Below, piece by piece: positions 1 through 7,820 of a stretch of DNA of 15,184 nt (within the stretch, counting starts at the first letter, position 1; each line of letters starts with the position of its first letter). Both the position numbers and the translations under genes were made by a program. This stretch comes from Prevotellaceae bacterium (GTDB lineage Bacteria > Bacteroidota > Bacteroidia > Bacteroidales > UBA932), in the NCBI GenBank assembly GCA_031278495.1, contig JAITKG010000136.1, positions 1 through 15,184 of the forward strand, given 5' to 3'. The notes under the pieces were generated by a model that did not search any database, had not been told where the DNA came from, and saw nothing but the letters and a program-made list of their open reading frames with translations.

Positions 1-79
1 AAAATGTTTTGAATTACCAAAAAAAAGTGGCATTGGTTATTTGAAAATACCGAAAATAGAGAAGCTGCCATATTTTCTT

Positions 80-109
80 GCGCCTCAAATATCCGGTGGT
101 ATTTGGCGC
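80..109. repeat. Imperfect inverted repeat (hairpin) upstream of the DUF4846 gene
   Basis: Left arm at 80-91 (GCGCCTCAAATA) pairs with right arm at 100-109 (TATTTGGCGC). The stem is two 5-bp blocks separated by a 2-nt bulge, with an 8-nt loop. It lies about 40 nt upstream of the -7 box of the next gene. No T-run follows on either strand, so it is not a classic intrinsic terminator. It may end a transcript entering from the left or be an operator-like site. The repeat is seen directly; its role is not known. Confidence 0.4.
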
Positions 110-149
110 TTAAATCTACGCAGGGATTTTCATATCTACTATTTTTTTG

Positions 150-157
150 TATCTTTG
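150..157 (+). promoter_or_regulatory. Bacteroidota -7 promoter box (TATCTTTG) for the DUF4846 gene
   Basis: TATCTTTG matches the Bacteroidota sigma consensus TAnnTTTG exactly. The -33 region is only a T-rich run near 127-130. With the usual spacing, transcription would start near 162, essentially at the GTG (161) / ATG (164) start, giving a leaderless or nearly leaderless mRNA. Confidence 0.6.
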
Positions 158-163
158 CAAGTG

Positions 164-1012
164 ATGCTATACTGCAAATACTATATCATTTTTATTTTAT
201 CGTACTTGCTTCCCTTGTTATCCGTAGCGCAAAGCGGTATATATCCGGAAGGTAAAACAGTAGCCGCACGTTTTGGCGTACCCTCCGGTTACCACCGCAC
301 AGACACCGCGCCCGCTACTTTTGCTTTCTTCCTGCAACGCTTGCCGCTATTGCCGCCCAAAACGCCGGTGAAATTTTATGACGGCGTTCCCAATACTGCG
401 AGCCGCCCGGCAGCGGTTATTGACATGGAAACCGGCGACAAAAATTTGCAGCAAAACGTCCAAACAGCCATACGCCTGTGGGCGGAATACCTGTTCGAGC
501 AACAGCGGTTTGCGGATATTCATTTCCATATTAACAACGGGGAACTTATTCCTTATGAACAGTGGGCGCAGGGCATGAAGCTGGTGATTAACCGTAAAGC
601 TTATTGGACAAAGACGCCCAGCAACCCGAGACTTTACCAGACATTCCGGCGTTATTTGAATTTTATTTTCACCAACAGTGATTTCCAAACGCTGCTGCAA
701 GACTTGGAACTGAGCGCGGCAACAAATATCGCGCCCGGCGACATTTTGGTTTCCGGTGATGATACGGGTAATGATGTGGTGATGGTTTTAGACGCCGCCG
801 TTCATCAAGAAACCGGCGAAACGCTCGTATTGCTTGTGTCCGGCGGGAATCCCGCCCAATCCATACAGGTGTTGCAAAATACCGGCGAAAATAAAACAAG
901 CGACGCATGGTTTCCGGTAAACAACGATGGCGTCCTGATGATAGACAACAGGTCTATTCCTACTGCCCAACGTTACCGTTTCCGCTCCTCATCTGCGGCT
1001 CTTACCAAATAA
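164..1012 (+). CDS. Secreted DUF4846 domain-containing protein
   Basis: Product of 282 residues from the ATG at 164. The reading frame is open back to an ATG at 41, but that extension has no signal-peptide character and contains the -7 promoter box at 150-157. Starting at 164 gives a clean signal peptide (hydrophobic core from about residue 6, probable cleavage after SVAQ at 20-23). The body resembles the DUF4846 family of Bacteroidota: the RFGVPSGYHR entry, FLQRLPLLPP, a conserved KFYDG, a run containing LQQ, IRLWAEYLF, and a late GDILVSGDD stretch. Family function is not established, and a periplasmic or outer-membrane-facing location is inferred from the signal peptide. Where I recall relatives having Gly-His before the late beta strand, this copy reads GNDVVMVLD, which may mean a lost catalytic residue; that comparison is from memory. 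The gene converges on metG with only 3 nt between stop codons and no separate terminator. Confidence 0.8.
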   Translation: MLYCKYYIIFILSYLLPLLSVAQSGIYPEGKTVAARFGVPSGYHRTDTAPATFAFFLQRLPLLPPKTPVKFYDGVPNTASRPAAVIDMETGDKNLQQNVQTAIRLWAEYLFEQQRFADIHFHINNGELIPYEQWAQGMKLVINRKAYWTKTPSNPRLYQTFRRYLNFIFTNSDFQTLLQDLELSAATNIAPGDILVSGDDTGNDVVMVLDAAVHQETGETLVLLVSGGNPAQSIQVLQNTGENKTSDAWFPVNNDGVLMIDNRSIPTAQRYRFRSSSAALTK

Positions 1013-1015
1013 TTT

Positions 1016-3061
1016 TTAGCTTATCGTTGCGCCGTTGTCCATCCGCTCTTCGGGATGTATGATTTTCAGTTTACCGCCGGGTTGTTGCGCCATCAGGATC
1101 ATGCCCTGCGATTCAATGCCATTAATGACGCGGGGTTTAAGATTTGCTAAGATGCAAATTTGTTTTCCGGCGAGTTCTTCCGGCGTGTAGTATTCCGCTA
1201 TACCCGACACAATCGTGCGTGTATCCATGCCGGTAGCTATTTTCAGTTTTAACAGTTTGTCGGTTTTCGGCACGCGCTCCGCTTCCAATACGGTAGCGGT
1301 ACGAATATCCATTTTTAGAAAATCGTCGTACCGGCAAGCGGCTTTTTGCGGTTCCACCACTCCTTCGCCCTGCTCGCCGGCAGCGGTCGTACGGGTGGCG
1401 TTCAATTTATCAATTTGTTTTTGAATGTCTGCATCTTCAATTTTGCTGAACAGTAATTGCGGTTCGTTGAGTTTATGCCCCGCCGCCAGCACGCCGGTAT
1501 GCGCCAACTGCTCCCAGTCCGCTTTGTTTTGCGCAAGGATGTAGCGTAATTTCCCCGCCGTGAACGGCAAAAACGGCTCGAAAGCAATCGCACAATGGGC
1601 GCAGATTTGCAGGGAAAGGTTCAAAATCGTTGCTACCCGCGTCCGGTCGGTTTTTTCCAATTTCCATGGTTCTGTTTCGGTGAGGTATTTATTACCAAGT
1701 CGCGCCAAATTCATCGCCTCTTTCAACGCCTCGCGGAAATGGTAGGTTTCCAAATGCGCTTCCATCGCTTGCCTGATTACCGGCAATTCTTTCAACAGGG
1801 CTTCATCGTAAGCTGTCAATGCGCCTGCCTGCGGCACTTTCCCGTCAAAATATTTATGCGTGAGCACCACCGCACGGTTCACAAAATTGCCGAAAATAGC
1901 TACTAATTCGCTATTGTTGCGGGTTTGGAAATCTTTCCACGTAAATTCGCTGTCTTTCGTTTCGGGCGCATTGGCGCAAAGTACATAGCGCAACACGTCT
2001 TCTTTGCCCGGAAATTCGTCCAAATATTCGTGTAACCACACCGCCCAATTTTTCGTTGTGGAAATTTTATCGCTCTGGAGATTCAAAAATTCATTGGCAG
2101 GCACATTTTCCGGTAAGATGAAACCGCCGTGCGCCTTTAACATCACGGGAAACATGATGCAATGAAAAACGATGTTATCTTTCCCGATAAAATGCACCAT
2201 TTTGGTGCCGCTGTCTTTCCACCATTTTTCCCAATCACTGGGGCGCAGTTCAATCGTGTTGGAAAGATAGCCGATAGGCGCATCGAACCACACGTAAAGC
2301 ACCTTCCCTCCGGCGCCCTCCACAGGTATCGGGATGCCCCAGTCAAGGTCGCGGCTCACGGCGCGCGGTTGCAATCCCGCGTCAAGCCACGATTTGCATT
2401 GACCGTACACATTTGTTTTCCATTCCTTGTGTTCTTCCAGAATCCATTGGCGCAACCAGCTTTCATAGCGGTCGAGCGGCAAGTACCAGTGCGATGTTTC
2501 ACGCAATACCGGCTTGCTTCCGCTAATCGCCGAGTGCGGATTTACCAGTTCATTCGGGCTAAGCGTGGAGCCGCATTTTTCGCACTGGTCGCCGTAAGCT
2601 CCATCGTTGCCGCACTTCGGGCATTGCCCTACAATGTAACGGTCGGCAAGGAATTGTTTGGCTTCTTCGTCATAATATTGTTCCGATGTTTTCTCAATAA
2701 ATTTCCCGTCATCGTATAATTTCCGGAAAAAATCCGCCGCTGTTTTATGGTGGATTTCCGAAGTAGTGCGCGAATAAATATCGAACGAAATGCCGAAACG
2801 CTCGAACGAATCTTTAATGATAAGATGATATTTATCGACAATATCCTGCGGCGTAACGCCTTCTTTGCGCGCCTTTATAGTTATGGGAACGCCATGTTCA
2901 TCGGAGCCGCCGATAAACAGCACGTCGCGACCGCGAAGCCGCAGATAGCGCACATAAATATCGGCAGGAACATACACGCCGGCAAGATGCCCGATATGCA
3001 CAGGACCATTGGCATAAGGCAAAGCCGATGTAACAAGATAACGTTTGTAATCGTTGTTCAT
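1016..3061 (-). CDS. metG: Methionyl-tRNA synthetase with C-terminal tRNA-binding domain
   Basis: Cytoplasmic class I synthetase that charges tRNA-Met; 681 residues from the ATG at 3061. A GTG six codons upstream (3077-3079) overlaps the promoter -7 box and is rejected. Visible features are HIGH at residues 22-25 in PYANGPVHIGH, and a single zinc knuckle with cysteines 147, 150, 160 and 163 in the connective peptide. The KMSKS loop appears as KISTT at 332-336, a variant form also familiar in Bacteroidota. The anticodon-binding helical domain covers roughly 370-550, and an EMAP/Trbp111-like OB-fold domain runs from about 578 to the end (FLKMDIRTATV, ANLKPRVINGIESQGM). Length matches Bacteroides MetRS. 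It appears monocistronic, diverging from the DUF433 gene and ending against the DUF4846 gene. Confidence 0.97.
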   Translation of the reverse strand: MNNDYKRYLVTSALPYANGPVHIGHLAGVYVPADIYVRYLRLRGRDVLFIGGSDEHGVPITIKARKEGVTPQDIVDKYHLIIKDSFERFGISFDIYSRTTSEIHHKTAADFFRKLYDDGKFIEKTSEQYYDEEAKQFLADRYIVGQCPKCGNDGAYGDQCEKCGSTLSPNELVNPHSAISGSKPVLRETSHWYLPLDRYESWLRQWILEEHKEWKTNVYGQCKSWLDAGLQPRAVSRDLDWGIPIPVEGAGGKVLYVWFDAPIGYLSNTIELRPSDWEKWWKDSGTKMVHFIGKDNIVFHCIMFPVMLKAHGGFILPENVPANEFLNLQSDKISTTKNWAVWLHEYLDEFPGKEDVLRYVLCANAPETKDSEFTWKDFQTRNNSELVAIFGNFVNRAVVLTHKYFDGKVPQAGALTAYDEALLKELPVIRQAMEAHLETYHFREALKEAMNLARLGNKYLTETEPWKLEKTDRTRVATILNLSLQICAHCAIAFEPFLPFTAGKLRYILAQNKADWEQLAHTGVLAAGHKLNEPQLLFSKIEDADIQKQIDKLNATRTTAAGEQGEGVVEPQKAACRYDDFLKMDIRTATVLEAERVPKTDKLLKLKIATGMDTRTIVSGIAEYYTPEELAGKQICILANLKPRVINGIESQGMILMAQQPGGKLKIIHPEERMDNGATIS

Positions 3062-3078
3062 AGTAAAAAATTGAAGCA

Positions 3079-3086
3079 CAAAAGTA
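3079..3086 (-). promoter_or_regulatory. Bacteroidota -7 promoter box (TACTTTTG) for metG
   Basis: Read on the minus strand, 3086-3079 is TACTTTTG, an exact TAnnTTTG match, 17 nt before the metG ATG. The predicted transcript start is near 3074, leaving a leader of about a dozen nt. That is too short for a T-box or riboswitch. No clear -33 TTTG was found at the usual distance. Confidence 0.6.
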
Positions 3087-3137
3087 CGAAAAAAATAGGA
3101 CTTCTGCGTAATGCGTGGAGCATTGATAAATTTTCGG

Positions 3138-3170
3138 AAAAAAATGCAAAAATAATTTGTGCATTTTTTT
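3138..3170. repeat. Perfect 11-bp inverted repeat with flanking A and T runs
   Basis: AAAAAAATGCA at 3138-3148 is the exact reverse complement of TGCATTTTTTT at 3160-3170; the loop is 11 nt and eight T residues end at 3171. On either strand it has the form of an A/T-type intrinsic terminator, yet it lies between two divergent genes where no gene ends. It could block readthrough of antisense transcripts, be an operator, or mark the scar of a lost gene. Confidence 0.5.
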
Positions 3171-3217
3171 TATCTACAAATTTATTTTTTGTACATCTGT
3201 AAAAAGTAGCTGTCTGA

Positions 3218-3409
3218 ATGGGAAATATTATTCATATAGATAAGGATATTTTAAGCGGTACGCCCGTTTTTTGGGGTACGCGTGTTCCGGTCAAAAACTT
3301 GTTTGATTATTTGGAAACACAAGCTTCCATAGATGATTTTTTAGCGGATTTCGATACAGTAAAAAAAGAACAAGTTATTTGCGTATTAGAATTAAGTCAT
3401 AAATCATAA
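3218..3409 (+). CDS. Small DUF433 protein (antitoxin-like), no toxin partner seen
   Basis: 63-residue product. The DUF433 core is clear: IIHIDKDILSGTPVFWGTRVPVKNLFDYLE, then a short helix region and VKKEQVICVLEL. DUF433 proteins are small helix-turn-helix-type proteins often encoded just before a DUF5615 PIN-like nuclease gene, and are regarded as antitoxins or DNA-binding partners. Here nothing on the plus strand follows: after the stop there are about 66 nt of repeat sequence and then the convergent end of ubiE. The C-terminus (SHKS) is shorter than I expect for the family, and its last codons fall in the CATAAATCATAAG string that also occurs at 9811-9823. The pattern suggests a toxin-antitoxin remnant with an eroded 3' end. 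No ribosome binding site is visible, and only a weak -7-like TACATCTG lies at 3192-3199. Confidence 0.8.
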   Translation: MGNIIHIDKDILSGTPVFWGTRVPVKNLFDYLETQASIDDFLADFDTVKKEQVICVLELSHKS

Positions 3410-3410
3410 G
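3398..3410 (+). repeat. 13-nt repeat copy CATAAATCATAAG (copy 1)
   Basis: An exact copy of this 13-mer is found at 9811-9823. This copy contains the last codons and stop of the DUF433 gene. Both copies lie within 50 nt upstream of a short tandem array. Confidence 0.6.
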
Positions 3411-3441
3411 TTAAAAAACTTGGCGCCGAAAAAAGAGTCTC

Positions 3442-3473
3442 TAAATCCGTAAATAAGTAAATCTGTAAATCCT
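3442..3473. repeat. Micro-tandem array, 4 units of 8 nt (TAAATCCG type)
   Basis: Four consecutive octamers each begin TAAAT: 3442-3449, 3450-3457, 3458-3465 and 3466-3473. Differences are confined to the last three bases of the unit. The array fills the space between the end of the DUF433 gene and the stop of ubiE. A GC-rich GGCGCC palindrome at 3422-3427 precedes it. It is one of six such arrays in the window with a 7-9 nt period. Confidence 0.75.
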
Positions 3474-3475
3474 TA

Positions 3476-4204
3476 TTATTCCCGTGTGCCGCCATACAGC
3501 ATTGCTATACCACCGGAAAGACTTTGGTACTGCGTATCCTTAAAACCCGCTTGCTGCAACAGTTGCAGAAAATCGTTGCATTGCGGGAATTGGCTTACCG
3601 ACGCCGGCAAATAACGGTATGCCGTGCGGTGTTTGGAAAATAAGCGTCCTATCAACGGCAAGGCGAAATGAAAATAAAAGCGGTACAGTTGTTTTACCGG
3701 AAAGCGGGCAGGCGAAGCAAATTCCAGGATAGCAATGATGCCGCCGGGTTGCAGCACACGGTACATTTCCTGTAATCCTTTGGACAGGTTTTCAAAATTG
3801 CGCACGCCAAATGCTACGGTTACCGCATGGAATGCGCCCGCAGGAAAAGGCAATGCTTCCGCAGGAGCCCGGAGCCAATGGATAGCAGGCAGTGGATTGC
3901 GTCCCGTGTCCCATGCTCCGCCGGTCGTTTTCCGTTTGGCTATTTCCAACATTCCTCCGGAAATATCTACAGCGGTAATGGCGGCGCGGGTTTGGCGGTG
4001 CAGCGCAATAGCTAAATCGCCGGTGCCGGTAGCCACGTCTAAAATTGTAGCGGGATGTTGTTGCGCCACCTGCCGCACTAACTTTTTCCGCCACCGCCTG
4101 TCAATATTCAACGACAGGAAATGATTGAGGAAATCGTAATGCGGTGCAATATCGTCGAACATGGCGGCAATGCGGGCAGCGTTCTTATCAAGGGATAGCG
4201 GCAT
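3476..4204 (-). CDS. ubiE: Demethylmenaquinone methyltransferase (UbiE/MenG family)
   Basis: SAM-dependent C-methyltransferase converting demethylmenaquinone to menaquinone, the last step of quinone synthesis; 242 residues, the usual length. Both UbiE family signatures are present: YDFLNHFLSLNIDRRWR at 23-39 and RVLQPGGIIAILEFASP at 149-165. SAM-binding motif I is DVATGTGD at 56-63, with the acidic residue D80 ending strand 2 (AVD). AFGVRNFENL at 131-140 is also typical. In an anaerobic Bacteroidales the menaquinone branch (menG) is the likely role rather than ubiquinone synthesis; that is inference. It lies 65 nt downstream of purL on the same strand with no terminator or -7 box seen between, so readthrough from purA-purL is likely. 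Confidence 0.95.
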   Translation of the reverse strand: MPLSLDKNAARIAAMFDDIAPHYDFLNHFLSLNIDRRWRKKLVRQVAQQHPATILDVATGTGDLAIALHRQTRAAITAVDISGGMLEIAKRKTTGGAWDTGRNPLPAIHWLRAPAEALPFPAGAFHAVTVAFGVRNFENLSKGLQEMYRVLQPGGIIAILEFASPARFPVKQLYRFYFHFALPLIGRLFSKHRTAYRYLPASVSQFPQCNDFLQLLQQAGFKDTQYQSLSGGIAMLYGGTRE

Positions 4205-4269
4205 GAATAGCGGGTGAAAATTATTTTCCGGCAGTTCCTGATCCGTTTGGTTAAGGGGTTTCCGGCTGT

Positions 4270-6495
4270 TTAACGTTGCATGATTTTTCCTAACGAATTA
4301 TCGTAAATTTCTTTCCAGTCGTTCACGAATCCGAAGGATACGTCGTCAATACGCAATTCTTTTTTGGTAACGTGCCCCAAAGTAGTAACAGGCGTTTTTT
4401 GCTGGTACATATAATCTACAAACAGCACTTCCATTTTCGGCGATACCGAAACCACCACGCGGCTTTGCGACTCGCCGAATAAAAAGGCGTCTTCGCGGAT
4501 ATCCGAATCGGTAGTAATGTCAAAGCCCAACCCGTTGGGCATAGCCGATTCCAGCAGGGTAATAAATAACCCGCCATCGGACACATCGTGCGCGCTTGCT
4601 ACCAATCCCCTGCGGATAGCGCCTAACAAGGTTTTCTGCACTAACAGTTCTTCGTCTGCATCAAAGTACGGCGCAGGCGATTCCTTGACGCCGTGATAGC
4701 TGTATAAGTACTCCGACGAAGCAATATCATCGCGCGAACTGCCGAGAAGGTAAATCATGTCGCCTTTGTTGCGGAACGCAAGCGTTGTCTGGTGCGCCTT
4801 AGCGGTCAATATCCCCAACATGCCAATCACCGGCGTGGGAAATACGGCTTCGGTTTTACCTTTTATTTCGTATTGATTATAAAAACTTACATTCCCGCCG
4901 GTAACAGGGGTTCCCAGCTTTTCGCACATACGTCCCATGCCTTTAACGGCATGCACAAACTGCCAGTATACTTCGGGATTATAGGGATTGCCGAAGTTCA
5001 GGCAATTGGTGATAGCGCAAGGCTCAGCGCCGGAACAAACCACATTACGGGCAGCTTCAGCCACAGCAATCATCGCGCCGGTTTCTGGGTCGGCTTTCAC
5101 GTAGCGGCTGTTACAATCGGTGGCGAGCGCCAATGCGCGGTTGGTTTCCTTGATGTTCACAATCGCCGCGTCCGACGGGCAGTTCGTACTCATGTTCACG
5201 GTACGCACCATCGAATCGTATTGCTCATATACCCACCGCTTGCTTGCAATATTCGGATGACTTGCCAATGCCAACGCCACTGTTTTCAGGTCGTCCGGCG
5301 GCGGCACGGAATCAATAGTAAATTTTTTCCATTGCTTGAAATATGCCGGTTCTTTGTATTCGCGTTCATACACCGGCGCTCCGCCGCCCAGTACCAGCGA
5401 GGCTGCCGGCACGTCGGCGACCAATTCGCCGCGGTAATAAAACAGTAATTTATCTTCGGGAATGACTTCGCCGATAATCCGGCAAGCCAAATCCCACTTC
5501 TTAAATATCGCTTCAACAGTTGCCTCTTTTCCCTTCTGTACGACTACCAGCATACGTTCCTGCGATTCGGACAACAGGATTTCCCATGCTTCCATGTTGG
5601 TTTGCCGCATCGGCACTTTGTCCAAATCAATGCGCATACCGCAACCGCCGCGTTCGCTCATTTCGGAAGTGGAGCAAATGATGCCGGCAGCGCCCATGTC
5701 TTGCATCCCTACTACAGCGCCGCTTTGGATGAGTTCCAGCGAAGCTTCGAGCAACAGTTTTTCCATGAACGGGTCGCCCACCTGAATGGAGGGAATATCG
5801 TTCGCCGAATCTTCCGTGATATTTGCCGATGCAAAAGTCGCGCCGTGAATACCGTCTTTGCCAGTAGCAGAGCCCACAATATACACCGGGTTTCCGTTGC
5901 CTTTGGCGGTGGCTGAAATGGTTTCGCCTTTGCGTACCAACCCTACGGACATGGCGTTTACCAACGGATTGACGTCATAGCAATCATCGAAAGCCACTTC
6001 GCCGCCAACAACCGGCACGCCAAAGCAATTGCCATAGTGGCTAATTCCTTTGACCACGCCATTGACCAGCCATTTGGTATGTTCGTCATCCGGGCTGCCA
6101 AAACGCAATGAATTAAGTTGCGCTACCGGGCGCGCACCCATCGTGAAAATATCGCGGTTGATACCGCCTACGCCGGTTGCCGCTCCCTGCACCGGTTCTA
6201 CTGCGCTCGGATGATTGTGCGATTCGATTTTAAATGCACATGCCCAACCGTCGCCGACGTCTACCAGTCCGGCATTTTCTTCGCCGGCTTCAGCCAGAAT
6301 GTGTTTACCTTTCTTGGGTAATGTTTTCAACCATTTGATAGAATTTTTATACGAAGCATGTTCGCTCCACATAGCCGCATAAATACTAAGTTCCGTATAA
6401 TTCGGCGCACGCCCGAGCAGTTCTTTTACCTTGTCCAGTTCTTCGGGTAATAATCCGATTTCTTTTGCTGCGTTGTAAAGTTCCGTATCTTTCAT
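4270..6495 (-). CDS. purL: Phosphoribosylformylglycinamidine synthase, small PurL subunit
   Basis: Uses ATP and ammonia to convert FGAR to FGAM in purine synthesis. At 741 residues it is the small PurL type, the synthetase subunit of a three-protein complex that needs PurQ (glutaminase) and PurS. It aligns along its length with Bacillus subtilis PurL as I recall it. Landmarks are PNYTE and MWSEHASYKNS (31-52), ESHNHPS (90-96), QGAATGVGGINRDIF (102-116), GDPFMEKLLLEA (239-250), MQDMGAAGI (263-271), LSESQERML (307-315), and SAHDVSDGG with LFGESQSR in the C-terminal half. The motif WSEHCSYK of many homologues is WSEHASYK here (Ala47), next to conserved His46. Neither purQ nor purS is in the window. 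It starts 37 nt after purA, separated by a 7-nt tandem array. Confidence 0.96.
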   Translation of the reverse strand: MKDTELYNAAKEIGLLPEELDKVKELLGRAPNYTELSIYAAMWSEHASYKNSIKWLKTLPKKGKHILAEAGEENAGLVDVGDGWACAFKIESHNHPSAVEPVQGAATGVGGINRDIFTMGARPVAQLNSLRFGSPDDEHTKWLVNGVVKGISHYGNCFGVPVVGGEVAFDDCYDVNPLVNAMSVGLVRKGETISATAKGNGNPVYIVGSATGKDGIHGATFASANITEDSANDIPSIQVGDPFMEKLLLEASLELIQSGAVVGMQDMGAAGIICSTSEMSERGGCGMRIDLDKVPMRQTNMEAWEILLSESQERMLVVVQKGKEATVEAIFKKWDLACRIIGEVIPEDKLLFYYRGELVADVPAASLVLGGGAPVYEREYKEPAYFKQWKKFTIDSVPPPDDLKTVALALASHPNIASKRWVYEQYDSMVRTVNMSTNCPSDAAIVNIKETNRALALATDCNSRYVKADPETGAMIAVAEAARNVVCSGAEPCAITNCLNFGNPYNPEVYWQFVHAVKGMGRMCEKLGTPVTGGNVSFYNQYEIKGKTEAVFPTPVIGMLGILTAKAHQTTLAFRNKGDMIYLLGSSRDDIASSEYLYSYHGVKESPAPYFDADEELLVQKTLLGAIRRGLVASAHDVSDGGLFITLLESAMPNGLGFDITTDSDIREDAFLFGESQSRVVVSVSPKMEVLFVDYMYQQKTPVTTLGHVTKKELRIDDVSFGFVNDWKEIYDNSLGKIMQR

Positions 6496-6511
6496 TTGTT
6501 TAGTTTTTATA

Positions 6512-6539
6512 GCTATTCCTAATTCTTAATTTTTAATTC
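6512..6539. repeat. Micro-tandem array, 4 units of 7 nt (TTAATTC type) between purA and purL
   Basis: Heptamers at 6512-6518, 6519-6525, 6526-6532 and 6533-6539 follow the pattern (c/t)TAATT(c/t), the first unit being more diverged. The last unit contains the purA stop codon (TTA at 6533-6535 on +). The array therefore fills most of the 37-nt purA-purL spacer. Confidence 0.6.
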
Positions 6540-7798
6540 CTGAGGATAGTTTGTTCCCTGTGGGGTCCCACAGAAATAATTTGTACCGGCACACCGGTTT
6601 CTTTTTCGATAAAACGGATGTACGTCATCAACTCAAACGGCAGTTCTTCTTCTTTACGCATGCCGCTTACCGACCGTTTCCAGCCGTTAAATTCTTTGTA
6701 AACCGGTTCTATGGGTTCGTTGGTTTCGAAAGGCAACTGTTGCGTTTTTTTTCCATTGATTTTATAAGCAACCGCTACTTTAACCGTATCGAAAGTATCC
6801 AGCACATCGGCTTTGGTGATGATTAGCTGCGTAACGCCGCTAATCATTACGGCATACTTGAGCGCGACAAGGTCAAGCCAGCCGGTACGGCGCGGACGAC
6901 CGGTAGTCGCGCCGAATTCATGACCAATCCGGCGAAGGCGTTCACCGGTCTCATTATTTAATTCAGTGGGGAAAGGACCGCTGCCTACGCGCGTACAGTA
7001 AGCCTTGAAGATGCCGAACACGCCGCCGATTTTTCCCGGCGCAATGCCCAGTCCGGTGCATACTCCGGCACATACGGTGTTCGACGAAGTAACAAACGGA
7101 TACGAACCGAAATCAATATCAAGCAGCGAACCCTGCGCGCCTTCCGCCAAAATCTTCTGCGAACTGGCGAGCGCTTCGTTGATTACATATTCGCTTTCGA
7201 TAAGCGTAAACTTCTTTACCTCTTCGATGCTTTGCAGCCATTTTTTTTCATAATCCGCTACATTATATTCAAAGTCGAATTGCTTGAGAAACTCAAGGTG
7301 TTTTTGCTTCAACGCTTCGTAGCGTTCCTTAAAGGCGGGCGACAGGATATCGCCTATGCGTAAGCCGTTGCGGCCGGTCTTGTCCATATACGCCGGACCG
7401 ATGCCTTTCAACGTAGAGCCGATTTTCGTTTTCCCTTTCGCCGCTTCCGAAGCCGCATCAATAATACGATGCGTGGGAAGGATAAGATGTGCGCGCCGGG
7501 CAATCATCAAGCGTTCATAGACCGGCACGCCCAATTTTTTCAACTGCGATGCTTCTTCCACAAAAATCACCGGATCGATGACCACGCCGCTGCCAATGAT
7601 ATTGGTAACTTTTTCGTGGAAAATGCCCGACGGAATGGTATGCAATACAAATTTTTTATCATCAAATTCGAGCGAATGCCCGGCATTAGGCCCGCCCTGA
7701 AAGCGCGCAATGATAGAATAAGACGGCGTCAGTACGTCCACAATTTTCCCCTTCCCTTCGTCGCCCCATTGCAGGCCGAGTACTACATTTACTTTCAT
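6533..7798 (-). CDS. purA: Adenylosuccinate synthetase
   Basis: GTP-dependent ligase joining IMP and aspartate, the first step from IMP to AMP. It has 421 residues, close to the family norm. Seen in order: QWGDEGKGK at 10-18 with catalytic Asp13, NAGH at 38-41 with catalytic His41, IGSTLKGIGPAYMDK at 126-140, EGAQGSLLDIDFGSYPFVTSS at 219-239, and GATTGRPRRTGWLDL at 296-310. The ATG at 7798 opens directly into the beta strand before the P-loop-like motif, so no earlier start is needed. It is the first gene after the rsmG terminator, has its own -7 box, and is followed by purL, so two purine genes are adjacent and probably co-transcribed. Confidence 0.97.
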   Translation of the reverse strand: MKVNVVLGLQWGDEGKGKIVDVLTPSYSIIARFQGGPNAGHSLEFDDKKFVLHTIPSGIFHEKVTNIIGSGVVIDPVIFVEEASQLKKLGVPVYERLMIARRAHLILPTHRIIDAASEAAKGKTKIGSTLKGIGPAYMDKTGRNGLRIGDILSPAFKERYEALKQKHLEFLKQFDFEYNVADYEKKWLQSIEEVKKFTLIESEYVINEALASSQKILAEGAQGSLLDIDFGSYPFVTSSNTVCAGVCTGLGIAPGKIGGVFGIFKAYCTRVGSGPFPTELNNETGERLRRIGHEFGATTGRPRRTGWLDLVALKYAVMISGVTQLIITKADVLDTFDTVKVAVAYKINGKKTQQLPFETNEPIEPVYKEFNGWKRSVSGMRKEEELPFELMTYIRFIEKETGVPVQIISVGPHREQTILRN

Positions 7799-7820
7799 AA
7801 AATATGTTTTTGTTTATTTA

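Noticed and set aside
41..163. N-terminal extension of the DUF4846 frame from an ATG at 41
   Set aside because: It contains an exact -7 promoter box at 150-157, and its product lacks family similarity. Starting at 164 yields a proper signal peptide.
2055..2070. MetRS KMSKS loop reads KISTT, possibly defective
   Set aside because: KIST-type loops are, as I recall, normal in Bacteroidota MetRS, and all other catalytic motifs and the zinc cysteines are intact.
2162..2719. 185-codon plus-strand open frame inside metG
   Set aside because: Antisense to well-conserved MetRS sequence; no domain and no promoter. The same applies to 4792-5448 inside purL and 11692-12369 opposite the ROK gene.
3192..3199. 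TACATCTG as the DUF433 promoter -7 box
   Set aside because: It has one mismatch at a conserved T and no -33 at a proper distance. It is mentioned with the gene but not annotated as a promoter.
3442..3473. Short tandem arrays read as possible CRISPR repeats (also 9759-9806, 9850-9881, 11474-11568)
   Set aside because: Units are only 7-9 nt with no spacers and no cas genes nearby, so this is not a CRISPR array.
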